Notes: generated from the sequence alone by a model not told the origin. A DNA stretch of 5,485 bases from CALBPI01 sp039700805 (GCA_039700805.1 JBCAZE010000194.1:1-5485), one strand, 5' to 3'; numbered from the stretch's first letter, positions 1-5,485 are shown. A program made the numbers and translations.

Positions 1-1631
1 GCTTGGTCGTCTTCCATCCCTTCCATTTCACCGAGGTCCTCAAACGCAGACTCCTGAATATCGCCCATCAACGTCATATAGCCTGCAAGATCGACAGACA
101 TCACCATCAGCGCCGGGTCAGCACCGTCGGTAGATGACGCGAGTGACTTTGCGTTGCCAGAAGCCCCCTTGCCGCTCGATAACGCCAGCGTATTCTCGGT
201 CATCGCAGCAAACACCTCACCGGCGTAGCCTGTGAGCATCTCCTGCGGAATTTGCACAGGCTCACCGTCAGCGGCCAGTTCCATCATGCCAAGCGGCGGC
301 AGCATCATCTGTCCCATAGCGATAAGACCTTCAACGTTGTCGAAAGCCAGTACGGCATTCGCGTCGATAGACTCTGGTACAGACGGGCTCTCCAAGTTGA
401 TGCCATCAAGGTTGTCGAGCTCAACGAAGAAACCCTTGAAGTTATAAACGAGCGGCGGGACCGGCTGATTGATCGACTGGACCATCTGCACCGCGGCCAT
501 GTTCATGCCATCCAGTGCGGCACATTCGTAAGGGTTGTCGGCTACTGCGGTCATTTTGTCTTCGACGAAGCCACGCATCCCTTTGAGATCCAGACCTAAG
601 CCAAACTTCATCATGGCATCAGAGTCTGATGTCATGCCTGGCACAGACCCTGCGACCGGTTGCAAAGCAGCAGCGATGTCATCGCGAAGCTCCGCGACAG
701 TCAAAAGGTCCATGCGATCTGCAGAGATTGATTGATAGCCCAGCGCCAGTCGCGGCATGACGCCGACAAGCGATTTGATCTCTGCCTTACAAACGTCATC
801 CAAACCTGCGGCCGGTGATTCACCGCCCAGAGCAAAGATGGCCGTGTCTACGGCACCGCTCGGACCGTCGATAAAGGTCGAAGCAATTTGTTGTAGATCC
901 AGATAACCGACACCTTGGGGAATCAATGCATACTTGTCTGCCAAAGCAGTCAGCGTGTCGACGTCTGCCAGTGAGGTTGCGGGCTTTTCGTTGCCCAGCA
1001 ATACACCGATCGTGTCACCTTCGAAAACGCTGGGAACCAATGTGAGAACGGCCATACCATCCGCTTCCGCAACCAAAATGGCCGCTTCTTCACCGAGCGA
1101 TGCTTTCACATAAGAGATGTCGCCTGCGGTCGCATCCTCTAGCGCCCAAGACTCCTCTTCCGCCAATGCACGAAAACGCGGCATGAATTTTTCGGGCTGA
1201 TCGAGTTCCACACGCATGACAGGCAGCAGACCGTTACCGTAAATCACAGAAGATGAAGTCATCGAGAAACCGAACTCCTTCATCGTCTCGGGCTTAACGA
1301 CATCCATCACAACCTGTGCGACACGCAACATGAGCGCTGCGCCCTCAGCGTCCTCGTCACCTGCATCTTGCTCGATGGCGGCTGATACGCCTTCGAGCAT
1401 ACCGGACATCGAGTCGGCAACTTGATTGTTCAGCGGCGCGAGTTTATCGAGATAACCTTTAGGCAGCGGCGCCAGCGATGCGAATACGTAAGGCGTATCG
1501 GCAGGTACGTACGTCAGGATCGAACTCTCAGCGACGGCTTCTGCAGCAGCTGGCGTTTCGTCTTTCTTACCGCACGCAACAAGTGCTGTGCCGAGCGCGG
1601 CAACGGCACATAGGGAGACTAGTCTTTTCAC
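1..1631 (-). CDS. Large secreted lipoprotein of unknown function (C-terminus beyond the window)
   Basis: One unbroken reading frame of 543 codons runs from a GTG at 1631 to the left edge, where it is cut before any stop. The N-terminus is a classic type II signal peptide: K2-R3, a hydrophobic stretch over residues 4-19, and the lipobox L17-V18-A19-C20. Gly at +2 suggests outer-membrane rather than inner-membrane sorting. The GTG start is favoured by a GAAGGA ribosome site six bases upstream and by the lipobox spacing. After a short linker rich in Ala and Glu, the mature part opens with a YVPADTPYVFASLAPLP segment (about residues 41-57). I recall similar openings in uncharacterised proteobacterial proteins but could not check this. 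The rest is acidic, without transmembrane segments or catalytic motifs I recognise. It has only two mature cysteines besides the lipid anchor (C281, C370) and is Met-rich near residues 439-450 and 507-543. Function is unknown. The lipoprotein call is firm. Confidence 0.88.
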   Translation of the reverse strand, partial: MKRLVSLCAVAALGTALVACGKKDETPAAAEAVAESSILTYVPADTPYVFASLAPLPKGYLDKLAPLNNQVADSMSGMLEGVSAAIEQDAGDEDAEGAALMLRVAQVVMDVVKPETMKEFGFSMTSSSVIYGNGLLPVMRVELDQPEKFMPRFRALAEEESWALEDATAGDISYVKASLGEEAAILVAEADGMAVLTLVPSVFEGDTIGVLLGNEKPATSLADVDTLTALADKYALIPQGVGYLDLQQIASTFIDGPSGAVDTAIFALGGESPAAGLDDVCKAEIKSLVGVMPRLALGYQSISADRMDLLTVAELRDDIAAALQPVAGSVPGMTSDSDAMMKFGLGLDLKGMRGFVEDKMTAVADNPYECAALDGMNMAAVQMVQSINQPVPPLVYNFKGFFVELDNLDGINLESPSVPESIDANAVLAFDNVEGLIAMGQMMLPPLGMMELAADGEPVQIPQEMLTGYAGEVFAAMTENTLALSSGKGASGNAKSLASSTDGADPALMVMSVDLAGYMTLMGDIQESAFEDLGEMEGMEDDQ

Positions 1632-1637
1632 TTTTTT

Positions 1638-1643
1638 TCCTTC
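1638..1643 (-). promoter_or_regulatory. Ribosome binding site deciding the GTG start of the lipoprotein gene
   Basis: On the minus strand GAAGGA lies six bases (all A) upstream of the GTG at 1631-1629. It supports this non-ATG start, which also gives a correctly spaced lipoprotein signal peptide. Confidence 0.75.
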
Positions 1644-1723
1644 AAAAATAAGAAGCATCGGAAATTGCTTATTTAAGAATGCCGCAATACTTCGAAAAAA
1701 TCAGCCGACGTGCTCATGCATTG

Positions 1724-1740
1724 CCTCGTAAGCCGCGAGG
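1724..1740. repeat. Short inverted repeat in the leader of the lipoprotein gene
   Basis: CCTCG (1724-1728) and CGAGG (1736-1740) are perfect inverted copies around a 7-base loop. No T-run follows on either strand, so it is not a convincing terminator. It could be an operator or an RNA hairpin in the leftward leader if transcription starts upstream. A 5-base stem can occur by chance. Confidence 0.35.
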
Positions 1741-1825
1741 AATGTGACACAAAGCACTATTTTTCAGTGATTTAGTGACATCGAATTCGCCTTTTGATGG
1801 GCCAAACTATGCGGATTACAGGCGC

Positions 1826-1852
1826 TTGACCGGCCACTGCGCTGATTATCCG
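1826..1852 (+). promoter_or_regulatory. Weak candidate promoter for the thioredoxin-like gene
   Basis: TTGACC (1826-1831) matches five of six bases of the sigma-70 -35 consensus. The best -10 downstream is TATCCG (1847-1852) after a 15-base spacer, which is short and a poor match. It would leave a leader of about 150 bases before the ATG at 2007. Offered only because no better promoter is visible in the spacer. Confidence 0.2.
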
Positions 1853-1996
1853 TCTAGCTAGGCAGAAACGATGCCGGAAGACACACGATCCATGGCGAAA
1901 TCAATCGTTTGCGCTATCCCGCGCGCGCTGAATATGCGAGACGGTAATAAATCTGCCTGCGTCTAGGTCTCCTCGATTGTACAAATTGAATGAGCC

Positions 1997-2000
1997 GGAG
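1997..2000 (+). promoter_or_regulatory. Ribosome binding site deciding the ATG at 2007
   Basis: GGAG sits six bases before the ATG at 2007. The same frame stays open upstream to a TTG at 1977, which would add ten charged residues (including E and P) before the signal peptide. The Shine-Dalgarno spacing and the clean signal peptide favour the ATG. Confidence 0.65.
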
Positions 2001-2006
2001 CCGACT

Positions 2007-2525
2007 ATGCGACGTCGTGCCTACCCCTTGGTCTTGGCCCTTGCGCTGTTGATGACAGCAGCAGCGCAAGCAAGACCCGCGCCTGAATTTACAGAAACTG
2101 CTAAAGAAGACTGGCTGAACTCCGCGCCAATCACGATGGCGTCACTGAAAGGACAAGTGGTTCTAGTCGACTTTTGGACGTTTGCCTGCTGGAACTGCTA
2201 TCGCTCGTTTCCTTGGTTGAACTCGTTGGAAGACAAACTCGAGGGAGAAGCGTTTCAAGTGATTGGCGTGCACAGCCCCGAGTTTGACTACGAGCGCAAC
2301 CCCGAGGCCATTCGCAAAAAGATCGCTGAATTTGAGTTAAAGCACCCCGTCATGATCGATAACGATCATCGCTATTGGCGGGCTATGAACAATCGCTATT
2401 GGCCTGCGTTTTATCTGATCGATAAGAAAGGTGAGATTCGTGAGGTCTTTATCGGCGAGACACATACCGGCGACAAACGCGCCAAAAAAATAGAAGCAAA
2501 AATTCGAGAGTTGCTCGACGAGTAA
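2007..2525 (+). CDS. Exported thioredoxin-fold protein, TlpA/DipZ-like (CWNC active site)
   Basis: A 172-residue protein. Residues 1-22 form a Sec-type signal peptide: MRRR, a hydrophobic core over about 7-19, and a likely cut after A20-Q21-A22. The mature protein is a single thioredoxin-like domain. The strand VVLVDFW (51-57) leads into the redox motif C61-W62-N63-C64 at the start of a helix, and the cis-proline segment is W132-P133-A134, followed by FYLIDKKGEIR (135-145). The IGVHSPEFDYERNPE stretch (86-100) and the NRYWPAFYLID context are what I know from the thioredoxin domain of DipZ and its free-standing relatives, as opposed to classical ResA or DsbE. Both cysteines are intact, so a periplasmic thiol-disulfide role is expected; direction (reductant or oxidant) and partners are not readable. 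It lies divergent to the lipoprotein gene and 272 bases before the molybdenum hydroxylase operon, so co-transcription with that operon is uncertain. The family call is firm. Confidence 0.9.
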   Translation: MRRRAYPLVLALALLMTAAAQARPAPEFTETAKEDWLNSAPITMASLKGQVVLVDFWTFACWNCYRSFPWLNSLEDKLEGEAFQVIGVHSPEFDYERNPEAIRKKIAEFELKHPVMIDNDHRYWRAMNNRYWPAFYLIDKKGEIREVFIGETHTGDKRAKKIEAKIRELLDE

Positions 2526-2577
2526 CTGAACACCCGAACTCGCGCTGCGGTGTTGGCATTAGGTTGTGCTTGTCCCC

Positions 2578-2596
2578 TGTCACACCTTGTCACACC
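2578..2596 (+). repeat. Tandem direct repeat TGTCACACC, 10-base period
   Basis: TGTCACACC occurs at 2578-2586 and again at 2588-2596. The 10-base period is close to one helical turn, as in sites that place two protein monomers on the same DNA face. It lies inside the larger inverted repeat. No named regulator is assigned. Confidence 0.55.
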
Positions 2597-2599
2597 GAA

Positions 2600-2620
2600 C
2601 GTGCCTCCCCCAAGGGCACG
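2600..2620 (+). terminator. Hairpin after the thioredoxin-like gene; possible weak terminator
   Basis: CGTGCC and GGCACG form a perfect six-pair stem, with a possible seventh T-G pair and a 7-base loop. It lies 75 bases after the stop of the thioredoxin-like gene. The bases that follow (CTGAGCCTGTTTCCTCCTT) are pyrimidine-rich but not a T-run, so intrinsic termination would be inefficient. It may simply be one arm of the larger structure. Confidence 0.3.
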
Positions 2621-2662
2621 CTGAGCCTGTTTCCTCCTTGGCTCTGGCTGACACCGCAGCGC

Positions 2663-2687
2663 GGCATCTTATTTGATAAGCCATGCC
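2663..2687. repeat. Ten-pair hairpin with a two-base bulge
   Basis: GGCATCTTAT (2663-2672) pairs with ATAAG (2676-2680) and, after a CC bulge, ATGCC (2683-2687), around a TTG loop. It begins exactly where the outer 13-base repeat ends, sharing base 2663. No T-run follows, so it is not a standard terminator. Confidence 0.5.
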
Positions 2688-2698
2688 TTGCCCATGTT

Positions 2699-2713
2699 GC
2701 GCCGCAGCGGCGC
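2699..2713. repeat. Perfect 15-base palindrome, GC-only arms
   Basis: GCGCCGC and GCGGCGC flank a single central A. As DNA it is a typical operator-like dyad; as RNA it would fold as a five-pair stem with a GCAGC loop. It contains CCGCAGCG (2702-2709), a second copy of the 8-mer at 2654-2661, so it could also pair with CGCTGCGG at 2543-2550. Confidence 0.5.
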
Positions 2714-2747
2714 TCGCGGGACCTCCCAGATGCGATTTCCACCCAAC

Positions 2748-2763
2748 TGGTCTAGACTGACCA
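2748..2763. promoter_or_regulatory. Operator-like dyad before the hydroxylase operon
   Basis: TGGTC and GACCA are perfect inverted copies around TAGACT (2753-2758). The dyad ends 34 bases before the ATG of the 2Fe-2S subunit gene, where a repressor or activator of the operon could bind. No transcription-factor gene is in the window to pair it with, and no good -35/-10 pair is visible beside it. Confidence 0.3.
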
Positions 2764-2786
2764 AGGCTCGGGGGTGAGCACCAGAT

Positions 2787-2792
2787 GGGGGA
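2787..2792 (+). promoter_or_regulatory. Ribosome binding site deciding the ATG at 2798
   Basis: GGGGGA stands five bases before the ATG at 2798. The frame is open upstream to a GTG at 2774 that would add eight residues and has only AAGG seven bases before it. The ATG gives the N-terminus MISFTLNG, which fits how this family usually starts. Confidence 0.65.
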
Positions 2793-2797
2793 AAAAG

Positions 2798-3253
2798 ATG
2801 ATCAGTTTTACTCTGAACGGCGCTGAGGTCAGCTCGGACGCGGAACCGGATACACCACTGCTTTGGGTTATCCGTGATGAATTAGGCTACAAAGGCACGA
2901 AGTTCGGCTGCGGTATCGCACAATGCGGCGCTTGTACGATTCACTTTGCCGGCAACGCTACCCGTTCCTGCCAAATACCGCTCAGTGCAGCGGAAGGACA
3001 AAATATCACCACGATCGAAGGCCTCGGTGGCGACCACCCGTTGCAGAAAGCCTGGGTGGAAGCCCAGGTGCCACAATGTGGCTACTGCCAGTCTGGCCAG
3101 ATCATGCAAGCGGCATCGCTGCTCAAAAACAACCCGAACCCGAGCGATGACGAGATCACTGCGGCAATGGCCGGCAATCTCTGTCGTTGCATGGCGTACA
3201 AACGCATTCACGCGGCCATCAAAAAAGTGGCGAGCGAGGGAGGTGCCGCATGA
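2798..3253 (+). CDS. 2Fe-2S subunit of a molybdenum hydroxylase (IorA-like)
   Basis: This 151-residue protein is the electron-transfer subunit of a xanthine-oxidase-family hydroxylase, close in length to isoquinoline 1-oxidoreductase alpha subunit (about 150 residues). The N-terminal half is a plant-ferredoxin-type domain with cluster ligands C38, C43, C46 and C58 in the pattern GCGIAQCGACT...C. The C-terminal half is the helical 2Fe-2S domain with C94-G-Y-C97 and C129-R-C131. All eight ligands are present, so both clusters should form and carry electrons from the molybdenum cofactor to an external acceptor. There is no FAD domain and no signal peptide; the Tat signal is on the partner subunit, so export as a pre-formed complex is inferred. 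The stop overlaps the next start (ATGA at 3250-3253), which indicates translational coupling. No substrate information is carried by this subunit. The family call is very secure. Confidence 0.96.
   Translation: MISFTLNGAEVSSDAEPDTPLLWVIRDELGYKGTKFGCGIAQCGACTIHFAGNATRSCQIPLSAAEGQNITTIEGLGGDHPLQKAWVEAQVPQCGYCQSGQIMQAASLLKNNPNPSDDEITAAMAGNLCRCMAYKRIHAAIKKVASEGGAA
3238..3243 (+). promoter_or_regulatory. Ribosome binding site of the catalytic subunit, inside the preceding gene
   Basis: GGGAGG lies within the last codons of the 2Fe-2S subunit gene, six bases before the ATG at 3250. It supports the four-base ATGA overlap as the true start. Confidence 0.75.
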
Positions 3254-5485
3254 GTCGTCCAGAAAAAACCCTGCCGCCAGTCACCCGGCGGAACTTCTTG
3301 GCAGGCTCAGTGGGTACCAGTCTGATCATGGGATTTGGCGCCCTGGTACCTGCAGGCTGTGCTCGCGAGGAAATCCAGAAAGAGATGGCGGACCGTACGT
3401 TCTCGCCGAACATCTGGTTTGAGATCGCTGCTGACGGCGCAACGAACATCAACATCATTCGGGCAGAGATGGGCCAGCACGTGGGCACAGCCCTCGCACG
3501 AATCGTTGCTGACGAGCTTGGCGTTGACTGGAATACCGTCAGCGTGACGCATGTAGATTCAGACCCTAAATGGGGCTTTATGGTGACCGGCGGTTCATGG
3601 TCGGTTTTCCAAAGCTTCACACCGATGTCACAGGCAGGAGCCGCTGGCCGCAAAATCTTGATCGATGCCGGCGCCAAGCTCATGGGTGTCGAGGCTTCCG
3701 ATTGTGTTGCCGCGAATAGTGTTGTTCGCGCTGGCGACCAATCGATCAGTTACAAAGAAATCATTGGTCGCGGCGATATCGACCAGGTGCTGACCGAAGA
3801 AGAAGTAAGCGCACTGCCGCTGCTGCCAGCGGAACAGCGTCAGTTCATCGGTAAGCCGGTCAAAGCGCTCGATATTCCCGCGAAATCCAAAGGGCAAGCA
3901 GTCTACGGCATCGATGTAGAGCTCGACGGTATGGTCTACGCCCGCCCTGTCTTGCCGCCAACGCGATATGGCAGCAAGGTCATCAGCGTCGACGACAGTG
4001 CCGCAAAAGAGATTCGCGGTTATCAGGAATTCGTTGAAATCACTGACCCAGGCAACATCATCCAAGGGTGGGTAGCCGTTATTGCCGATTCATTCTGGTC
4101 GGCCAAGAAAGCAGCAGATGCCATCAACATCGAGTGGGAGGCGGGCCCAACCGCTGATGTTACCGAGGCAGACATTCAAGCCAAAGGCGCAGAGCTCGCT
4201 GCTGACAAGGAAAGCGGCGGCTGGTTGGTCGATGACGGCGACGTTGTTGCTGCGCGTGAAAGTGCAGCGCAAACGCTAAGCGCGAGCTATACAACAGCCA
4301 GTGCATTGCACTTCACACTTGAACCACAGAACGCGGTTGCCGAATGGAAAGACGGACACTGTCATCTATACGGTGGCAACCAATGGCAATCGCTGATCTT
4401 GCCTTATCTCGCAGGTTCGCTGGGCGTTGCAGAGACCGACATTACGCTGCATCAGCAATATCTCGGTGGCGGTTTCGGGCGTCGGTTGTTCGGAGATCAG
4501 ATGATTCCGACGGCGCTGGTAGCCAAAGCACTCGGCAAACCGGTAAAGATGGTCTTCACGCGGGAAGACGATAGTCGATTTGACTGCATTCGGTCGCCGT
4601 CCGTGCAACAAATGGACGCGAGTTTCGATGCTGATAATCGACTCACTGGCATCGAGCATGCGGCTGCAGCCGGCTGGCCAACCAAAGGCATGGCACCGGC
4701 ATTCCTGTTCGATGGCACCAACGGCGGAAAGATCGACTCGTTTTCGATAAGCGGCGCGGATCACTGGTACACACTGCCATCGCACCGCGTTAGAGCGATC
4801 AATAATCCGCTGGCGCAGGAGACGTTCTTGCCCGGTTGGCTTCGAGCGGTAGGTCCTGGCTGGACTGGCTTTGCGGTTGAATCGTTCATGGACGAGGTGG
4901 CGGCCATCACCGGAGAGGATCCGGTTGCCTTCCGTCTCAAACGACTCGATGCGGCGGGCAAAAATGCTGGCAAGGCGCCAGAGGCCGTTGGCGGCGCATC
5001 ACGCCTTGCACGCGTGCTAGAAGATGTGGCCAAGCGGGCCAACTGGGGCCAGGACGTGCCTGCAGGTCGCGGTCAAGGTGTTGCGGTATGTGCGGGGCAA
5101 GAACGCACAATGCCAACGTGGGTGGCCTGTGTTGCAGACGTCAGTGTCGATGAGAACACCGGCGCTGTGACCGTCAACAAGCTCACTTATAGCATCGACT
5201 GCGGCACCGCCGTGGATCCCGACGGTGCGCTGGCACAGGCAGAAGGCGCAGCGCTTTGGGGAGTCAGTCTGGCCTTGCACGAAGGCACTGAAATCGAAAA
5301 TGGCGAAGTGAAAGCGAAGAATTTGGGCGCTTACACGCCACTTCGTATGCCGGATGTGCCTGAGCTCGATATCGCGTTTGTGGATGCCGGCGAGTTTCCG
5401 ACAGGGCTCGGCGAACCACCGCTGATTGTCGTGGCACCTGCGATCGCCAACGCGATCTATGCCGCCTCAGGGGCTAGAGTTCGCG
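3250..5485 (+). CDS. Molybdopterin-binding catalytic subunit of a molybdenum hydroxylase (IorB-like), cut at the right edge
   Basis: An open frame of 745 codons, with no stop before the edge, encodes the large subunit that should bind molybdopterin cytosine dinucleotide and hydroxylate or oxidise an N-heterocycle or aldehyde. A Tat signal is clear: T12-R13-R14-N15-F16-L17 before a hydrophobic stretch to about residue 35, ending PAGC (34-37), a poor lipobox that could still allow lipidation. Family landmarks follow in order: TGGSWSVFQS (113-122), IGKPVKALDIPAKSKGQAVYG (about 200-220), H354 with E358-P359-Q360-N361, LGGGFGRR (405-412, cofactor loop), TREDD, FAVESFMDE, the D-C-G strand of the second cofactor domain, and GLGEPP with E722, the expected catalytic base. 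Relatives are roughly 720-780 residues, and the VAPAIANAIYAASG segment is normally near the end, so perhaps 5-20 residues are missing. It is coupled to the 2Fe-2S gene by an ATGA overlap. Substrate is unknown; aldehyde, nicotinate or isoquinoline-type activity are all possible for the family. Confidence 0.95.
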   Translation, partial: MSRPEKTLPPVTRRNFLAGSVGTSLIMGFGALVPAGCAREEIQKEMADRTFSPNIWFEIAADGATNINIIRAEMGQHVGTALARIVADELGVDWNTVSVTHVDSDPKWGFMVTGGSWSVFQSFTPMSQAGAAGRKILIDAGAKLMGVEASDCVAANSVVRAGDQSISYKEIIGRGDIDQVLTEEEVSALPLLPAEQRQFIGKPVKALDIPAKSKGQAVYGIDVELDGMVYARPVLPPTRYGSKVISVDDSAAKEIRGYQEFVEITDPGNIIQGWVAVIADSFWSAKKAADAINIEWEAGPTADVTEADIQAKGAELAADKESGGWLVDDGDVVAARESAAQTLSASYTTASALHFTLEPQNAVAEWKDGHCHLYGGNQWQSLILPYLAGSLGVAETDITLHQQYLGGGFGRRLFGDQMIPTALVAKALGKPVKMVFTREDDSRFDCIRSPSVQQMDASFDADNRLTGIEHAAAAGWPTKGMAPAFLFDGTNGGKIDSFSISGADHWYTLPSHRVRAINNPLAQETFLPGWLRAVGPGWTGFAVESFMDEVAAITGEDPVAFRLKRLDAAGKNAGKAPEAVGGASRLARVLEDVAKRANWGQDVPAGRGQGVAVCAGQERTMPTWVACVADVSVDENTGAVTVNKLTYSIDCGTAVDPDGALAQAEGAALWGVSLALHEGTEIENGEVKAKNLGAYTPLRMPDVPELDIAFVDAGEFPTGLGEPPLIVVAPAIANAIYAASGARVR

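Larger units (their letters stand above)
1632..2006. other. Divergent intergenic region; no gene seen
   Basis: This 375-base stretch separates the leftward lipoprotein gene from the rightward thioredoxin-like gene and should hold both promoters. No coding frame with a ribosome site and recognisable protein is visible. The half nearest the lipoprotein gene is AT-rich. Leftward, TAAATA (1675-1670) could be a -10, but the matching -35 position (1698-1693, TTTTCG) is poor. It also holds the short palindrome TGTGACACA (1743-1751), the direct repeat AGTGA-ttt-AGTGA just beyond it (about 1766-1778), an alternating GCGCGCGC run (1921-1928) and an 8-base palindrome TTGTACAA (1977-1984). None matches a named regulator well enough for me to assign one. 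Confidence 0.6.
2541..2663. repeat. Perfect 13-base inverted repeat enclosing nested hairpins
   Basis: CGCGCTGCGGTGT (2541-2553) is matched exactly by ACACCGCAGCGCG (2651-2663). As RNA the stem could continue inward through two G-U pairs (2554/2650, 2555/2649) and two Watson-Crick pairs (2556/2648, 2557/2647), giving up to 17 pairs. The 89 bases inside hold further possible stems: GGT-T-GTG with CACACC (2562-2568 / 2581-2586, one bulge), CGTGCC/GGCACG (2600-2605 / 2615-2620) and GAGCC/GGCTC (2623-2627 / 2640-2644). The fold would be a multi-branched closed element. I see no target-site duplication flanking it, which argues against a simple miniature transposon. It could be a structured RNA, an mRNA leader element or a dispersed intergenic repeat. 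The repeat itself is certain; the function is not. Confidence 0.6.

Noticed and set aside
232..735. Plus-strand open frames opposite the lipoprotein gene
   Set aside because: The minus strand carries a continuous 543-codon frame with a lipoprotein signal, so these are antisense shadows.
1743..1769. CRP-like site (TGTGA half-site)
   Set aside because: Only one half matches; there is no TCACA half at the required spacing.
2483..2492. A7 run near the end of the thioredoxin-like gene as a frameshift site
   Set aside because: The zero frame gives a complete family-length domain and a sensible C-terminus, and no stimulatory structure is evident, so there is no need for slippage.
2541..2663. Miniature inverted-repeat transposon
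   Set aside because: The 13-base ends would fit, but the flanks (GAACT before, GCATC after) show no target-site duplication and no second copy is in the window. Not excluded, but unsupported.
2564..2755. 63-codon frame in the spacer before the hydroxylase operon
   Set aside because: No ribosome site, low-quality composition, and it is crossed by several inverted repeats; I treat the spacer as non-coding.
2946..3422. 158-codon plus-strand frame overlapping the two hydroxylase genes
   Set aside because: It is an out-of-frame shadow across the junction of two real genes; its composition is Arg/Ser-rich nonsense with no ribosome site.
4366..4785. 139-codon open frame on the minus strand inside the catalytic subunit gene
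   Set aside because: It lies wholly antisense to a gene with clear family motifs, has no recognisable protein, and is expected by chance in GC-rich coding DNA. The same applies to minus-strand frames at 3219-3683 and 3628-4065.

Overview
The window reads as ordinary bacterial chromosome from a Gram-negative organism. Base composition is moderately GC-rich by eye (mid-fifties percent). The proteins carry lipoprotein, Sec and Tat export signals of proteobacterial type. A gammaproteobacterium is my best guess, but nothing here (no rRNA, no lineage marker) settles it.

Layout: (1) Positions 1-1631, minus strand: most of a large secreted lipoprotein of unknown function, cut off at the left edge. 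(2) About 375 bases of divergent intergenic DNA (1632-2006) with weak promoter-like sequences and small inverted repeats. (3) 2007-2525, plus strand: a small exported thioredoxin-fold protein with a CWNC active site, of the TlpA/DipZ-like group. (4) 2526-2797: a 272-base spacer unusually rich in inverted and direct repeats. These include a perfect 13-base inverted repeat enclosing smaller hairpins, and a competing partner for its left arm. (5) 2798-3253 and 3250 to the right edge, plus strand: a two-gene operon with an ATGA overlap. It encodes the 2Fe-2S subunit and the molybdopterin-binding catalytic subunit of a molybdenum hydroxylase of the isoquinoline 1-oxidoreductase (IorA/IorB) type. 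The catalytic subunit runs off the right edge with probably only a few C-terminal residues missing.

How they work together: the small subunit should pass electrons from the molybdenum centre through two 2Fe-2S clusters to an acceptor not seen here, in this group often a cytochrome c. Only the large subunit has a twin-arginine signal, so the small subunit would have to be exported already bound to it. The thioredoxin-like protein and the lipoprotein are also predicted outside the cytoplasm, but nothing in the sequence shows a functional link to the hydroxylase. The substrate cannot be read from the sequence. I see no CRISPR array, tRNA, rRNA, transposase or phage gene. The least explained part of the window is the structured spacer at 2541-2763.
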